This document shows positions 1-8,548 of a DNA stretch of 44,567 bases, piece by piece (position 1 is the stretch's first letter; each line of letters starts with the position of its first letter). The notes under the pieces are model-generated. The model was given only the letters and a program-made list of their open reading frames with translations. It was not told where the DNA came from and did no database searches. The stretch is taken from assembly GCF_016862975.1 (NCBI RefSeq), contig NZ_BONZ01000018.1, positions 1-44,567 on the forward strand, written 5' to 3'. Made by a program: the position numbers and the translations under genes. Source of the DNA: Rugosimonospora africana (GTDB lineage: Bacteria > Actinomycetota > Actinomycetes > Mycobacteriales > Micromonosporaceae).

Positions 1-85
1 GACGGGCTACGACGCTTTCGACCCGCACGAGCGGACCTGTGGATAACTCGGCAAGCCGGATCCGGAGCGCCTTCGGGCGAGGTGG

Positions 86-385
86 TCAAGCTGGGTTGGC
101 AGCGGTGAGTTCTGCGATATCGAGGAGATCGACGGGCCGGTTGAGTGCGGCCTTGTAGCTCGGCAGGTCCTTCAGGGGGACGATGTGCTCGGCTATCTCG
201 GTGAGGAAGCCGTCAGCGGCGACCAGTGGTGCGTAGAAGTCCAGGTCCACGATGGGACGGCGGTCCCCATAGGCGTGTGCTGCAAGACCACCGACAACCT
301 GGAACGGCACGTGCTGGCGGCGCAGGGCCGAGACGACCCACGTCAGGGCGGTGGCGATGTCACGGTCGTCCGCAAGCGGTCTCAT
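86..385 (-). CDS. Small nucleotidyltransferase-like protein, probably internally deleted
   Basis: The 99-residue product begins like a polymerase-beta-type nucleotidyltransferase: GGLAAHAYG followed by a D-x-D pair (VDLDFY, about residues 45-51). It ends with the KAALNRPVDLLDIAEL tail seen in that family, in which an Arg-Pro-x-D-x-x-D-x-x-x-L pattern lies near the C-terminus. Members of this hypothetical family are, from memory, about 150-180 residues, so the stretch between the catalytic strand and the tail seems to be missing in frame. The ATG at 385 overlaps the stop of a possible 41-codon ORF upstream (ATGA). No substrate can be named. It may be a non-functional remnant or a minimal form. 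Confidence 0.6.
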   Translation of the reverse strand: MRPLADDRDIATALTWVVSALRRQHVPFQVVGGLAAHAYGDRRPIVDLDFYAPLVAADGFLTEIAEHIVPLKDLPSYKAALNRPVDLLDIAELTAANPA

Positions 386-507
386 GCTTCGGCTTCTTCC
401 TCATCCACCGGTTGCCGACTGCGCCCACTCCCCCGAGGTCGACCGTCCGACACCGGTCGGGACCGGCAATTCGCACAGTCTATTGATCTGCGAACACCGG
501 ACCACAT
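382..507 (-). CDS. Possible 41-residue ORF coupled to the nucleotidyltransferase-like gene
   Basis: This short frame starts with ATG at 507 and ends in VDEEEAEA. Its TGA (382-384) overlaps the ATG of the next gene as ATGA, the usual sign of translational coupling. It contains one C-x-x-C pair (CANC) and is otherwise Arg/Ser/Gly rich. I see no clear ribosome binding site and recognise no family, so it may be chance or the end of a decayed upstream gene. The rest of the stretch from 508 to 674 shows nothing I can support. Confidence 0.25.
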   Translation of the reverse strand: MWSGVRRSIDCANCRSRPVSDGRPRGSGRSRQPVDEEEAEA

Positions 508-674
508 AGAGACAGCCACGGTATGACCGCCGCAGGCCGCGTCGCCGCGACGGCACCGGAGGAGGTGAGCGCAGGCGAGACGATTTCAGGGGCGCCCCTG
601 CCCGGGCAAAGCCGCGCGATGCGCAAGGCACGTGGCGAGCCGGGCATCATCCGGCGCGCCGTCGCCCCGTCCGG

Positions 675-1643
675 TCAGGCGGCCGGCACCGCGGCACGGA
701 TCGCGACGTGGCACGCCACGTTGTGGTTCGGGCGCAGCGGCAGCAGCTTCGGATCCGTGCTCAGGCACACATCCTCGGCGAGCGGGCAGCGCGGGTGGAA
801 CGGGCAGCCGGACGGCGGGTTGGCCGGGTCCGGTACCTCGCCGACGACCGTTGCCTGGATCGGCTCCGCGAGGCTCGGGTCCGGTACCGGCACCGCGGCG
901 CCCAGCGCCACCGTGTACGGGTGCGCCGAGTCGTCGAGTACGGACTTCCAGTCGCCCTGCTCCACGATCCGGCCCAGGTACATCACCGCGACCCGGTCGC
1001 TGATGTGCCGCACCATGGACACGTCGTGGCTGATGAACACGTATGCCAGGCGCAGGTCCCGGCGCAGGTCGTCGAGCAGGTTCATGATTTCCGCCCGTAC
1101 CGACACGTCCAGCGCGGAGACCGGCTCGTCCAGCAGCAGTACCTTCGGCTCGACCGCCAGCGCCCGGGCGATGCCGACCCGCTGCCGCTGCCCGCCGGAC
1201 AGCTCGTGCGGGTATCGCTGGGTCAGCCGGGGGTCGAGGCCGACCAGGTCGAGCAGCTCGCCGACTCGGCGCTGCCGGCCCCGGGCGTCACCGGCCAGCC
1301 GGTGCACCGCGAGTACCTCGCCGAGGATCGCGCCGATGCGCTGGCGCGGGTTGAGCGACGAGTACGGGTCCTGGAACAGCATCTGGATCCGCCGGCGCTG
1401 CTCGCGCAGCGCACCGCCACGCAGCGTGGTGAGGTCGACGCCGTCCAGTTCCACGGTGCCCGACGTCGGATCCTCCAGCCGCACCAGCAGCTTGGCCAGG
1501 GTCGACTTGCCGGAACCCGACTCGCCGACGATGCCCAGGGTCTCCCCCTCGGCCAGCTCCAGCGAGACGCCGGCCAGCGCCTGCACCACGCCGTCCCCGC
1601 CGCGCACCGGGTACTGCTTCGTCAGATTCGTCGCCCGCAGCAT
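675..1643 (-). CDS. Oligopeptide/dipeptide ABC transporter ATP-binding protein (DppF/OppF type)
   Basis: This is one of the two cytoplasmic ATPases that power the peptide-type importer encoded upstream. The 322-residue protein has a Walker A GESGSGKS near residues 40-47, a signature LSGGQRQRV, Walker B VLLLDEP and a switch histidine in FISHD. It ends with the Opp/Dpp C-terminal domain carrying GCPFHPRCPLAEDVC. I chose the ATG at 1643 because GGAGGT lies five bases upstream; the GTG at 1655 sits inside that ribosome binding site. Its start region overlaps the end of the partner ATPase. It is the last gene of a seven-gene leftward operon that also holds murQ and anmK, so the cargo is probably a muropeptide (inference). 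Confidence 0.9.
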   Translation of the reverse strand: MLRATNLTKQYPVRGGDGVVQALAGVSLELAEGETLGIVGESGSGKSTLAKLLVRLEDPTSGTVELDGVDLTTLRGGALREQRRRIQMLFQDPYSSLNPRQRIGAILGEVLAVHRLAGDARGRQRRVGELLDLVGLDPRLTQRYPHELSGGQRQRVGIARALAVEPKVLLLDEPVSALDVSVRAEIMNLLDDLRRDLRLAYVFISHDVSMVRHISDRVAVMYLGRIVEQGDWKSVLDDSAHPYTVALGAAVPVPDPSLAEPIQATVVGEVPDPANPPSGCPFHPRCPLAEDVCLSTDPKLLPLRPNHNVACHVAIRAAVPAA

Positions 1644-1645
1644 CG

Positions 1646-2698
1646 CTACCTCCACTCCGCCGGCGGTACGTGGCAGGCGACCCGGGTGGTCGCCGCCTCA
1701 ACCGCAACAGCCGCGCCACCGCCGGCCGCAGGCTCCGCGACCGCGCCACCGGCCGCTGCGGGCGCCGCAGTGGGGGACACCGGCAGCGTCCGCGGCAGCA
1801 GCTCCGGGCGTACGGCGCAGATGTCGCGCGCCTGGGCGCAGCGGGGCCGGAACGGGCAGCCCGTGATGGTCTGGGTCGACGTCGGCGGCCGGCCCGGGAT
1901 GGTGGCCAGCCGGCCGCGCCCGTCGCTGTTCGGATCGGGCAGCGAGGCGAGCAGGCTGGCCGTGTACGGGTGCTGCGGCGCGGCGAACACCTGCCGGACC
2001 GGCGCGTCCTCGACCACGTGGCCGGCGTACATCACCACGACCCGGTCGACCAGCCTGGCCACCACGCCGAGGTCGTGGGTGACCCAGATGGTGGTCATCC
2101 CGAGTTCCTGGCGCAGTTCGTCGACGAGCGCCAGGATCTGCTGCTGGATCGTCACGTCCAGCGCGGTGGTCGGCTCGTCGGCGATCAGCAGCTTGGGGCG
2201 CATGGCGAGCGCGGAGGCGATCATCACCCGCTGGCGCATGCCGCCGGAGAACTCGTGCGGGTACGCCCGGGCGGTGCGCCGCGGGTCGGGGATGCCGACC
2301 CGGGCCAGCAGGTCCAGCATCCGTTCCCGGGCCTGCGCCTTGGCCACCCCGTGCGCGGTCATCGCCTCCATGACCTGCTCGCCGACGCGCATCAGCGGGT
2401 TCAGTGAGGTCATCGGGTCCTGGTAGATCATCGCGACCTCGTTGCCGCGGATCTCGCGCAGCTGCCGCTCGTGCAGTCCGGTCAGCTCCCAGCCGGCGAG
2501 CCGGACGTGGCCGCCGGAGACCCGCAGCGGCGGGCTGAGCAGACCCATGACCGAGAGCATGGTCAGCGACTTGCCCGACCCGCTCTCCCCCACCACGGCC
2601 ACGGTCTGCCCAGCCGGTACCGCGAGGTCCACGCCGCGCACGATCTCGTGCGGTCCGGCGGAGACTCTCAGGTCCTCCAGTTCGAGCAGGTCACTCAT
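1646..2698 (-). CDS. Oligopeptide/dipeptide ABC transporter ATP-binding protein (DppD/OppD type)
   Basis: The 350-residue partner ATPase carries Walker A GESGSGKS near residue 37, signature SGGMRQRV, Walker [14 protein letters not shown] and the C-terminal [15 protein letters not shown] element of the Opp/Dpp family. A proline/alanine-rich stretch near the C-terminus is longer than usual. The ATG at 2698 is preceded by GGAGAG and overlaps the last codons of anmK by eight bases. With the DppF-type subunit it should form the nucleotide-binding heterodimer under the DppB and DppC permeases. That a kinase gene separates it from the permeases, without breaking translational coupling, suggests the transporter and the sugar enzymes are made together. 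Confidence 0.9.
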   Translation of the reverse strand: MSDLLELEDLRVSAGPHEIVRGVDLAVPAGQTVAVVGESGSGKSLTMLSVMGLLSPPLRVSGGHVRLAGWELTGLHERQLREIRGNEVAMIYQDPMTSLNPLMRVGEQVMEAMTAHGVAKAQARERMLDLLARVGIPDPRRTARAYPHEFSGGMRQRVMIASALAMRPKLLIADEPTTALDVTIQQQILALVDELRQELGMTTIWVTHDLGVVARLVDRVVVMYAGHVVEDAPVRQVFAAPQHPYTASLLASLPDPNSDGRGRLATIPGRPPTSTQTITGCPFRPRCAQARDICAVRPELLPRTLPVSPTAAPAAAGGAVAEPAAGGGAAVAVEAATTRVACHVPPAEWR

Positions 2699-3899
2699 GT
2701 CGCTCTCCGATCAGGCGCAGCGCGGTCGGCGCGACGGCCACCGGTTCGGGCAGCCGCAGCGGTCCCGTACCGGGCACGATCGAGCCGAGGATCCGCCCGC
2801 CCGCGGCGCCGGTCGCGCTCGGCGCGTTGCCGGCCAGCCCGTGCGCGGTCTGCCAGCCCACCAGCGCGAAGGCGATCGCCTCCTTGGTCGCGGTCGGCGC
2901 GCCGAACTCCGCGGTGGTGGTCAGCCGGACACCGGACAGCCGGGACGCGAGCATCGCCATCAGAGTCGGGTTGTCGCTGCCGCCGCCGGAGACGGCCAGG
3001 GTGTCCACGCCGTACCGGCGTACCTCGTCGGCGACCGTCTGCGCGGTCAGCGCGGTGAACGTGGCCACCGCGTCGGCGTCGCCGATGCCCGGGAACAGAG
3101 CCAGCGCCTTGTCCACGTAGTCGGCGTTGAACAGCTCCTTGCCGGTGGTCTTCGGGGCGGGCAACGCATAGTACGGCTCGGCGAGTAGCTGCTCCAGAAG
3201 TCCACTGTGGACGGTACCGGCAGCGGCCAGCTCGCCGTCGACGTCGTAGCTGCGCCGGCCGCCGCTGAACCGGACGACGGCCGCGTCGATGAGCGCGTTG
3301 GCCGGTCCGGTGTCGTAGGCGATCGGGCCGTCCCCGGCGGCGGGCACTCCGGCGGCGCGCACCCCGGCCGCGCGCACCACGGTCATGTTCGCGATGCCGC
3401 CCAGGTTGAGCGCGGCCGGGTGGCCGGGCAGCCCTGCCAGGAGCATGCTGTCCATCAGCGCGACGATCGGGGCACCCTGCCCGCCGGCCACGATGTCGCG
3501 GATGCGCACGTCGGCGACGACCGGTACGCCGGTCCGCTCGGCGATCCAGGCCGGCTGGCCGATCTGCAGGGTACCCAGGACGCGCTGGCCCTCCGTCCAG
3601 TGGTAGACCGTCTGCCCGTGCGAGCAGATCAGATCCACCGGTCCACCCCGCTCGATGGCGTCCGCGGCGACACCGGCGAACGCCTGCCCGATCAGGGTGT
3701 CGAGGGCGCACGCCTCGGCGAAGGTCAGCGGCGCCGGGGGCAGCGCGCGCACCAGCCGCTGCCGCAGTTCCGGCGGGTACCCGACGGTGCCGGTGTACCC
3801 GACGGTGCCGTGCAGCACCCCGTCGCGTACCTCGAAGTCGACCACGGCGACGTCGACGCCGTCGTGCGAGGTACCCGAGATCATGCCGAGAACCCTCAT
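2691..3899 (-). CDS. anmK: Anhydro-N-acetylmuramic acid kinase
   Basis: AnmK hydrates and phosphorylates 1,6-anhydro-MurNAc with ATP to MurNAc-6-phosphate in the cytoplasm, the step before MurQ. The 402-residue product begins [20 protein letters not shown], matching the family phosphate-binding start (usually SGTSLDGID), and has [30 protein letters not shown] and SGGGSDNP, all typical AnmK blocks. Length is slightly above the usual 370-390. ATG 3899 overlaps the murQ stop as ATGA. The anhydro form is produced by lytic transglycosylases, so its presence points to recycling of cell-wall turnover products rather than free MurNAc. Confidence 0.95.
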   Translation of the reverse strand: MRVLGMISGTSHDGVDVAVVDFEVRDGVLHGTVGYTGTVGYPPELRQRLVRALPPAPLTFAEACALDTLIGQAFAGVAADAIERGGPVDLICSHGQTVYHWTEGQRVLGTLQIGQPAWIAERTGVPVVADVRIRDIVAGGQGAPIVALMDSMLLAGLPGHPAALNLGGIANMTVVRAAGVRAAGVPAAGDGPIAYDTGPANALIDAAVVRFSGGRRSYDVDGELAAAGTVHSGLLEQLLAEPYYALPAPKTTGKELFNADYVDKALALFPGIGDADAVATFTALTAQTVADEVRRYGVDTLAVSGGGSDNPTLMAMLASRLSGVRLTTTAEFGAPTATKEAIAFALVGWQTAHGLAGNAPSATGAAGGRILGSIVPGTGPLRLPEPVAVAPTALRLIGERHE

Positions 3900-4801
3900 G
3901 ACAACTCCTCCAGTGCCTGGCGCAGCCGCCCGTCGCTTTCGGCCAGCCGGCGCGCAGCATCATCCACAGTGGACGATCCGCCGAGCATCATGATGGCTAC
4001 CTTGACGTCCAGACCGGCGGAGTCCAGGGCCGCCTCGGCGGCCGGGCGCTGCGCCCCGGTCACCCGCTCGATGATGCGCAGCGCGCGGTCCCGCAGCTTC
4101 GCGTTGGTCACCCGCAGGTCGACCATGAGGTTGCCGTAGGTCTTGCCGAGCCGCACCATCGCGACGGTGCTCACCATGTTGAGGACGAGCTTCTGCGCGG
4201 TGCCGGCCTTGAGCCGGGTGGATCCGGCCAGCACTTCGGGGCCGACCAGTACCTCGATCGGGTACTCCGCCTCGGCCGACAGCGCCGTGTCCCGGTTGCA
4301 GGACAGCCCGACGGTCAGCGCGCCGCGTTCGCGGGCGGCCCGTACCGCGGCGAGTACGAACGGGGTACGCCCGCTGGCCGCGATGCCGACCACCGCGTCG
4401 GCCGCGGTGACCGCGTGGTCCGGTACGACGGCGGCGCCGGCCACCTCGTCGTCCTCCGCGCCCTCGACCGCGACGCCGAAGGCGTCCCCGCCTCCGGCCA
4501 TGATCGACTGAACCATCCCCGCCGGTGTGTTGAAGGTCGGCGTCCACTCGGCGGCGTCCAACACGCCCATCCGCCCGGCGCTGCCAGCGCCCACGTACAG
4601 CAGCCGGCCGCCGGCCGCGAGGCGTTGGGTGACCGCCTGGATGGCCGGCACGATCTGCGGCAGGGCCTGCCGCACGGCGGCGGGTACCTCGTGGTCGGCC
4701 TCGTTCATCAGCCGGGCGAGTTCAGCGACCGAGGCGCTGTCGATCGCCGCGTACCGGTCGTCGACCCGCTCGGTGAGCAACCGTTCCAGTGCCTCGCTCA
4801 T
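3896..4801 (-). CDS. murQ: N-acetylmuramic acid 6-phosphate etherase
   Basis: MurQ cleaves the lactyl ether of MurNAc-6-phosphate to give GlcNAc-6-phosphate and D-lactate. The 301-residue protein is a SIS-fold enzyme with [11 protein letters not shown] (residues 69-79), DAAEWTPTF containing the likely catalytic glutamate E85, and AVEGAEDD with a second acidic residue at E113 or E116; these match the two glutamates known from the E. coli enzyme. The [11 protein letters not shown] block is also typical. The open frame extends further upstream, but ATG 4801 gives the right length and overlaps the dppC stop as ATGA. It sits between the permease and anmK genes in one coupled operon. Confidence 0.96.
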   Translation of the reverse strand: MSEALERLLTERVDDRYAAIDSASVAELARLMNEADHEVPAAVRQALPQIVPAIQAVTQRLAAGGRLLYVGAGSAGRMGVLDAAEWTPTFNTPAGMVQSIMAGGGDAFGVAVEGAEDDEVAGAAVVPDHAVTAADAVVGIAASGRTPFVLAAVRAARERGALTVGLSCNRDTALSAEAEYPIEVLVGPEVLAGSTRLKAGTAQKLVLNMVSTVAMVRLGKTYGNLMVDLRVTNAKLRDRALRIIERVTGAQRPAAEAALDSAGLDVKVAIMMLGGSSTVDDAARRLAESDGRLRQALEELS

Positions 4802-5694
4802 GAGTTGCGTCCGTTTCTCGGATCGAGGGCGTCGCGTAGCCCGTCGCCGAGCAGGTTGAGCCCGACGACGAAGATGACGATCGCGACACCCGGTGCGGCG
4901 AGCGTCCACCACGCGGTGGACGCGAAGACCTTCGCGTCGAAGACCATGGAGCCCAGCGACGGTGCCGGCGGTGGGCTGCCCAGGCCGAGGAAGCTCAGCG
5001 ACGCCTCGGTGAGTACGGCCCAGGACAGCGACAGGGTGACCTGGACGGTGACGATGGCCGAGATGTTCGGCAGGATGTGCCGGGCCAGGATCCGCCGCGT
5101 CGGCAGTCCGACCACCCGGGCGGCCCGGATGAAGTCGGTCTCCCGCAGCGAGAGCACCGGCCCCCGGGTGACCCGGACGAAGATGGGCACGTACACGATC
5201 CCGATGGCCAGCGCGATGGTGGCCCAGTTGCGGGTCAGCGTGGTGGCCAGGGTCAGCGCGAGCAGCAGGGGCGGGAAGGCGAACAGCACGTTCGTCACGG
5301 CGAGCACCGGACCCCGTACCTTGTTGCCGAAGTACCCGGCGCAGACGCCGGCCAGCGTTCCGACCACCCCGGACAGCGCCACCGCGACCACCGAGACGCG
5401 CAGCGAGTTGCCGATGCCGGCCAGCGTACGGGAGAAGATGTCCCGGCCGAACTGGTCGGTGCCCAGCCAGTACCTGCCGGACGGGCCCTGCAGGGCGTCG
5501 CGCGGGTGCTGAGCCACCGGGTCGTACGGGGTCAGGCCGGCGATGGCGCAGATCGCGCCGATCAGGATCAGCGCCACGAGCACGGTTCCGATCAGCCCGG
5601 CCGGGCTGCGCAGCAGCCTGCGCCAGGCGGCGGTGGTGGCCGGTGGGGCACCGACCGCGACCGTGGTCTCGGCGGGGGTGACAGCAGTGGTCAT
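4798..5694 (-). CDS. ABC transporter permease, DppC/OppC type
   Basis: This is an inner-membrane subunit of the peptide-type importer. The 298-residue protein has an N-terminal OppC-like segment with one transmembrane helix, then a BPD-type permease domain with about five helices and an EAA-type loop around ILARHILPNISAIVTVQVTLSLSW, continued by EASLSFLGLGSPPPAPSLGSM, a hallmark of DppC. ATG 5694 overlaps the dppB stop as ATGA, and its own stop overlaps the murQ start the same way. The N-terminus is Thr/Ala rich and presumably cytoplasmic. Confidence 0.92.
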   Translation of the reverse strand: MTTAVTPAETTVAVGAPPATTAAWRRLLRSPAGLIGTVLVALILIGAICAIAGLTPYDPVAQHPRDALQGPSGRYWLGTDQFGRDIFSRTLAGIGNSLRVSVVAVALSGVVGTLAGVCAGYFGNKVRGPVLAVTNVLFAFPPLLLALTLATTLTRNWATIALAIGIVYVPIFVRVTRGPVLSLRETDFIRAARVVGLPTRRILARHILPNISAIVTVQVTLSLSWAVLTEASLSFLGLGSPPPAPSLGSMVFDAKVFASTAWWTLAAPGVAIVIFVVGLNLLGDGLRDALDPRNGRNS

Positions 5695-6659
5695 GACGCA
5701 CGCACCCTCGGGTCGACGACCCGGTACAGGAAGTCGGTCAGCAGGTTCACCAGCACGAACAGCGTGGCGATGACCAGAACGGTGCTCTGTACCACGGCGT
5801 AGTCCTTCTGCTGCATGCCGACCAGTACCTGCTGGCCGATGCCGGGTACCGAGAAGATCTGCTCCACCACGATCGCGCCACCCAGCAGGTACCCGAACTG
5901 GATGCCGGTCATCGTGATGATCGGGTTCAGCGCGTTGTGCAGCAGGTGCCGTACCCGCAGCCGCATCGGCGCGACGCCCTTGCCCCGCGCGGTGCGCATG
6001 AAGTCGGCGGTGGACACCTCCAGCAGCGAGGTGCGGGCGGTGCGCATGATGGGCGCGGCGAGCCCGAAGCCGAGCACCAGCGCGGGGAACATCATCTGCT
6101 GGAGGTTCACGCCCGGGTTGGCGAACAGGTGCTGGAACTCCCCGGCGTTCGGGTTGTAGTGGGCGTACTTGGAGATGAGCGTGAGCAGCGTCGCCGCGAT
6201 GAGGAAGTTGGGTATCGACAGGGCGAGCAGCCCAATCACCTGGCTGACGCCGTCCCGCGCCCCGTTGGGCCGGGATGCGGACAGCATCGCCAGCGGCACC
6301 CCGATCACCAGCCCGACGATGGTGGCCAGGATGGCCAGTTCGATGGTGATCGGCAGCGCCGACTCGGTCATCGCCAGGACGGACTCGCCGGCCCGCTGCG
6401 AGTAGCCGAGGTTGCCGGTGAAGATGTCGCCCAGCCAGGAGAAGAACTGCACCGGCAGGGGCTTGTCCAGCCCGTAGTAGTCGCGCAGCGAGGCCAGCTG
6501 GTCCGGGCTCAGCGCGGCCGACTCGGTACCCAGTGTGGCGGTGATCTGGTCACCGGGGATGGCCCGCAGCATGGCGAAGACGAGTACGGCCACCCCGAAG
6601 AGGGTGAGCACCGCCTCCACCAGCCGGCGCGTCAGCGAGTGGCGTGCGAACCTTCGCAC
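5691..6659 (-). CDS. ABC transporter permease, DppB/OppB type
   Basis: The first permease of the importer has 322 residues and six predicted membrane helices. Its DppB-type features are an opening helix followed by the periplasmic PGDQITATLG segment and the cytoplasmic EAA-type stretch from FMRTARGKG through LLHNALNPI. The start is GTG at 6659, chosen because AGGAGGAGC lies just upstream on the coding strand. It is separated from the binding-protein gene by 150 bases that contain a five-copy 15-bp repeat, so its level may differ from that of the binding protein. Confidence 0.92.
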   Translation of the reverse strand: MRRFARHSLTRRLVEAVLTLFGVAVLVFAMLRAIPGDQITATLGTESAALSPDQLASLRDYYGLDKPLPVQFFSWLGDIFTGNLGYSQRAGESVLAMTESALPITIELAILATIVGLVIGVPLAMLSASRPNGARDGVSQVIGLLALSIPNFLIAATLLTLISKYAHYNPNAGEFQHLFANPGVNLQQMMFPALVLGFGLAAPIMRTARTSLLEVSTADFMRTARGKGVAPMRLRVRHLLHNALNPIITMTGIQFGYLLGGAIVVEQIFSVPGIGQQVLVGMQQKDYAVVQSTVLVIATLFVLVNLLTDFLYRVVDPRVRAS

Positions 6660-6675
6660 CGCGCTCCTCCTTTGG

Positions 6676-6750
6676 CTGTCACGAGTCCTGCTGTCACGAG
6701 TCCTGCTGTCACGGTTCCTGCTGCCACGAGTCCTGCTGTTACGGGTCTCG
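6676..6750. repeat. Five tandem copies of a 15-bp unit between binding-protein and permease genes
   Basis: The unit CTGTCACGAGTCCTG is repeated head to tail five times. Copies 1 and 2 are identical; copies 3 to 5 differ at one to a few positions. It fills half of the 150-bp gap between the substrate-binding lipoprotein gene and dppB in the leftward operon. On the transcribed strand it ends just before the dppB ribosome binding site. Function is unknown. Confidence 0.9.
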
Positions 6751-6809
6751 TGGTCGCTTGCGGTGGAAGCCGGCCGGGCGGCGAGCGCCGCCCGGCCGGG
6801 AACCCGGCG

Positions 6810-8360
6810 TCAGCCGAGCGAGGTCTTCCACAGGTTGATCAGCGACCCGTTCGGCATCGGGGTGAACCCGGAGACCGACTTGGTCATCGCCGTGTAGTCG
6901 TAGCTGGAGAACAGCCAGATCCACGCCGCGTTGTCCACCAGGTTGTTGGAGATCTGGGTGTAGATCTGCTTGCGCTGCGCCGGGTCGGTCGTCGACTTGC
7001 CCTGCGCGAACAGCTGGTCCAGCTGCGGCGAGGAGTACCCCGCCACCTTGTTGAGGTTGCCGGTGCTGGTGAAGTACCGGCCGTACATGCCGTCCGGGTC
7101 CGGCGAGCCGCCGTTGAGCGCCAGCGCGGCGGTGAAGTTGCCCGCCTTCCAGGCGTCCACGTACGCGGCCGAGTCCAGCGTCTGCAGCTTCAGCGTGATG
7201 CCGACTGCCTTCAGCTGGGACTGCAGGTTCTGCGCCTCGTTGACCGAGGTCGCGTACAGGCCGGTGGAGACGATCGTGTTGATCGTCAGGCCATTCGGGA
7301 AGCCGGCCTGGCTCAGCAGCGTCTTGGCCTTGGCCACGTCCTGGGTCGCGCACGGCTGCGAGTTCGGGTCGGACTTGAAGGCCGGCGAGGTGATCGGGCC
7401 GATCGGCGTACCCTCGCCCAGCGCGGCGGTGTCGATGACCTGCTGCCGGCTGATCGCGCACTGCATGGCCAGCCGCACGTTCAGGTTGTTCAGCGGCGCC
7501 TTGCGCGAGTTGAGCTGCAGCGCGTGGTACGCCAGGTCGGGCGTCTTGTTCAGGGTCAGGCCGCTGCCCTGGGCGGTCTTCGCGACCGTCGGGTCGTTCA
7601 GCACGGCGAAGTTCACGTTGCCCGACTGCATGGCGGAGACCACCGAGCTCTCGTCGGGGATGATGCGGAACTGAAGCGCCGCGACCTTCGGCTTGCCGCC
7701 CCAGTAGTCCGGGTTCGCCTTGAGCGACACGGACTGGTTCGGGGCACGCGTGGTGTACGAGAACGGGCCGGTGCCGTTGGGCTTCTGCGAGACCTGCTGC
7801 TCGGTGTTGTCCTTCGACAGCATGGCCAGGTTCACGGTGGCCAGCCCGGCCAGCAGGCCGGCGTCCGGAGTGGACAGATGCAGTACAGCGGTGTTCGCGT
7901 CCGGCGCGTCGACCGACTGCACCGAGGCGATGTACGAGGCGGCGACCGCCGCGGTCGCCGGGTCGCGCAACCGGTCCAGCGAGGACTTCACGTCGGCCGA
8001 GCTGAACGCCTGCCCGTCCTGGAACTTGACGCCCTGCCGCAGGTGCAGCGTCAGGGTCTTGTTGTCGTCGGAGTACTGCCAGCTGGCCGCCAGCCCGGGC
8101 TGCACGTTCATGTTTGTGTCGAGCTGGGTCAGCGTGCCGTAGACCTGCTCCAACATGTGCGCGGCCTGGAACTGCGTGGCCCTCCAGGGGTCGAGCGTGT
8201 TGGGGTCGGCGGTGTAGCCGACGACCAGGGTGCCGCCGCCCGCGCCGGACGAGGAATTGCTATTGGAGCCGCTCGAACACGCCGAAGCGAGCAGTCCGGC
8301 GGCCGCGACGACCGCCAGGCACCTGCTCACCGGTGAGCTCAACGCGGTGCGGAGCTTCAC
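6810..8360 (-). CDS. Extracellular solute-binding lipoprotein, family 5 (peptide/muropeptide type)
   Basis: This 516-residue protein has a lipoprotein signal peptide with lipobox LASAC (Cys28), a Ser/Asn/Gly linker, and then the family-5 fold of DppA/OppA/MppA: VGYTADPNTLDPW, LEQVYGTL, an FQDGQAFSSADVKSSLDRL block and the NTDPDY-like SLKANPDYWGG. The start is GTG 8360 with GGAGGT upstream. It should sit on the outer face of the membrane and hand ligand to the DppBC permease. E. coli MppA binds murein tripeptide with the same fold. Operon position with MurQ and AnmK suggests that this protein binds (anhydro)MurNAc-peptides or wall peptides, which is inference. Confidence 0.92.
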   Translation of the reverse strand: MKLRTALSSPVSRCLAVVAAAGLLASACSSGSNSNSSSGAGGGTLVVGYTADPNTLDPWRATQFQAAHMLEQVYGTLTQLDTNMNVQPGLAASWQYSDDNKTLTLHLRQGVKFQDGQAFSSADVKSSLDRLRDPATAAVAASYIASVQSVDAPDANTAVLHLSTPDAGLLAGLATVNLAMLSKDNTEQQVSQKPNGTGPFSYTTRAPNQSVSLKANPDYWGGKPKVAALQFRIIPDESSVVSAMQSGNVNFAVLNDPTVAKTAQGSGLTLNKTPDLAYHALQLNSRKAPLNNLNVRLAMQCAISRQQVIDTAALGEGTPIGPITSPAFKSDPNSQPCATQDVAKAKTLLSQAGFPNGLTINTIVSTGLYATSVNEAQNLQSQLKAVGITLKLQTLDSAAYVDAWKAGNFTAALALNGGSPDPDGMYGRYFTSTGNLNKVAGYSSPQLDQLFAQGKSTTDPAQRKQIYTQISNNLVDNAAWIWLFSSYDYTAMTKSVSGFTPMPNGSLINLWKTSLG

Positions 8361-8460
8361 GATCCTTACCTCCGGACTCTCGCGACCCGTGGGCCGCGAC
8401 CACTACCCGGCGCCCGGGGCGACCGGTCGGTGCCGGCCGGCTCGAGCGCCCTAGGCGACG

Positions 8461-8489
8461 AGTATCGGAACTCGCGCCAGTTAGGTCAA
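8461..8489 (-). promoter_or_regulatory. Promoter for the leftward muropeptide operon
   Basis: On the minus strand TTGACC (8489-8484) and GATACT (8466-8461) are separated by exactly 17 bases, a good primary-sigma promoter. Transcription would begin near 8454, giving a leader of about 95 bases before the binding-protein GTG. The AT-rich stretch 8484-8520, directly upstream of the -35 and shared with the rightward operon, is where I would expect the MurR-like regulator to bind. I cannot define an operator there by eye. Confidence 0.6.
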
Positions 8490-8511
8490 TAGTTAACGCG
8501 AAATTGCTTCC

Positions 8512-8541
8512 TTGTGTTAGATCTTGCCACGGTGCTACCGT
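8512..8541 (+). promoter_or_regulatory. Possible leaderless promoter for the rightward muropeptide operon
   Basis: TTGTGT (8512-8517) and TACCGT (8536-8541) are 18 bases apart, and TACCGT ends seven bases before the ATG at 8549. There is no ribosome binding site in front of that ATG. This is the TANNNT spacing typical of actinobacterial leaderless transcripts. Confidence 0.45.
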
Positions 8542-8548
8542 CGGTGCC

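Noticed and set aside
1-85. Possible gene end at the left edge
   Set aside because: Too short to recognise a product, and neither strand shows a convincing reading frame.
3896-5701. A single 601-codon frame covering murQ and the dppC region
   Set aside because: Only the last 301 codons encode MurQ; the first half is the shadow of dppC in another frame, and murQ has its own ATG in an ATGA overlap.
5937-8336. A 799-codon plus-strand frame opposite dppB and the binding-protein gene
   Set aside because: It is an antisense shadow with Arg/Gly/Val-rich composition typical of high-G+C DNA; the opposite strand has complete, recognisable proteins.
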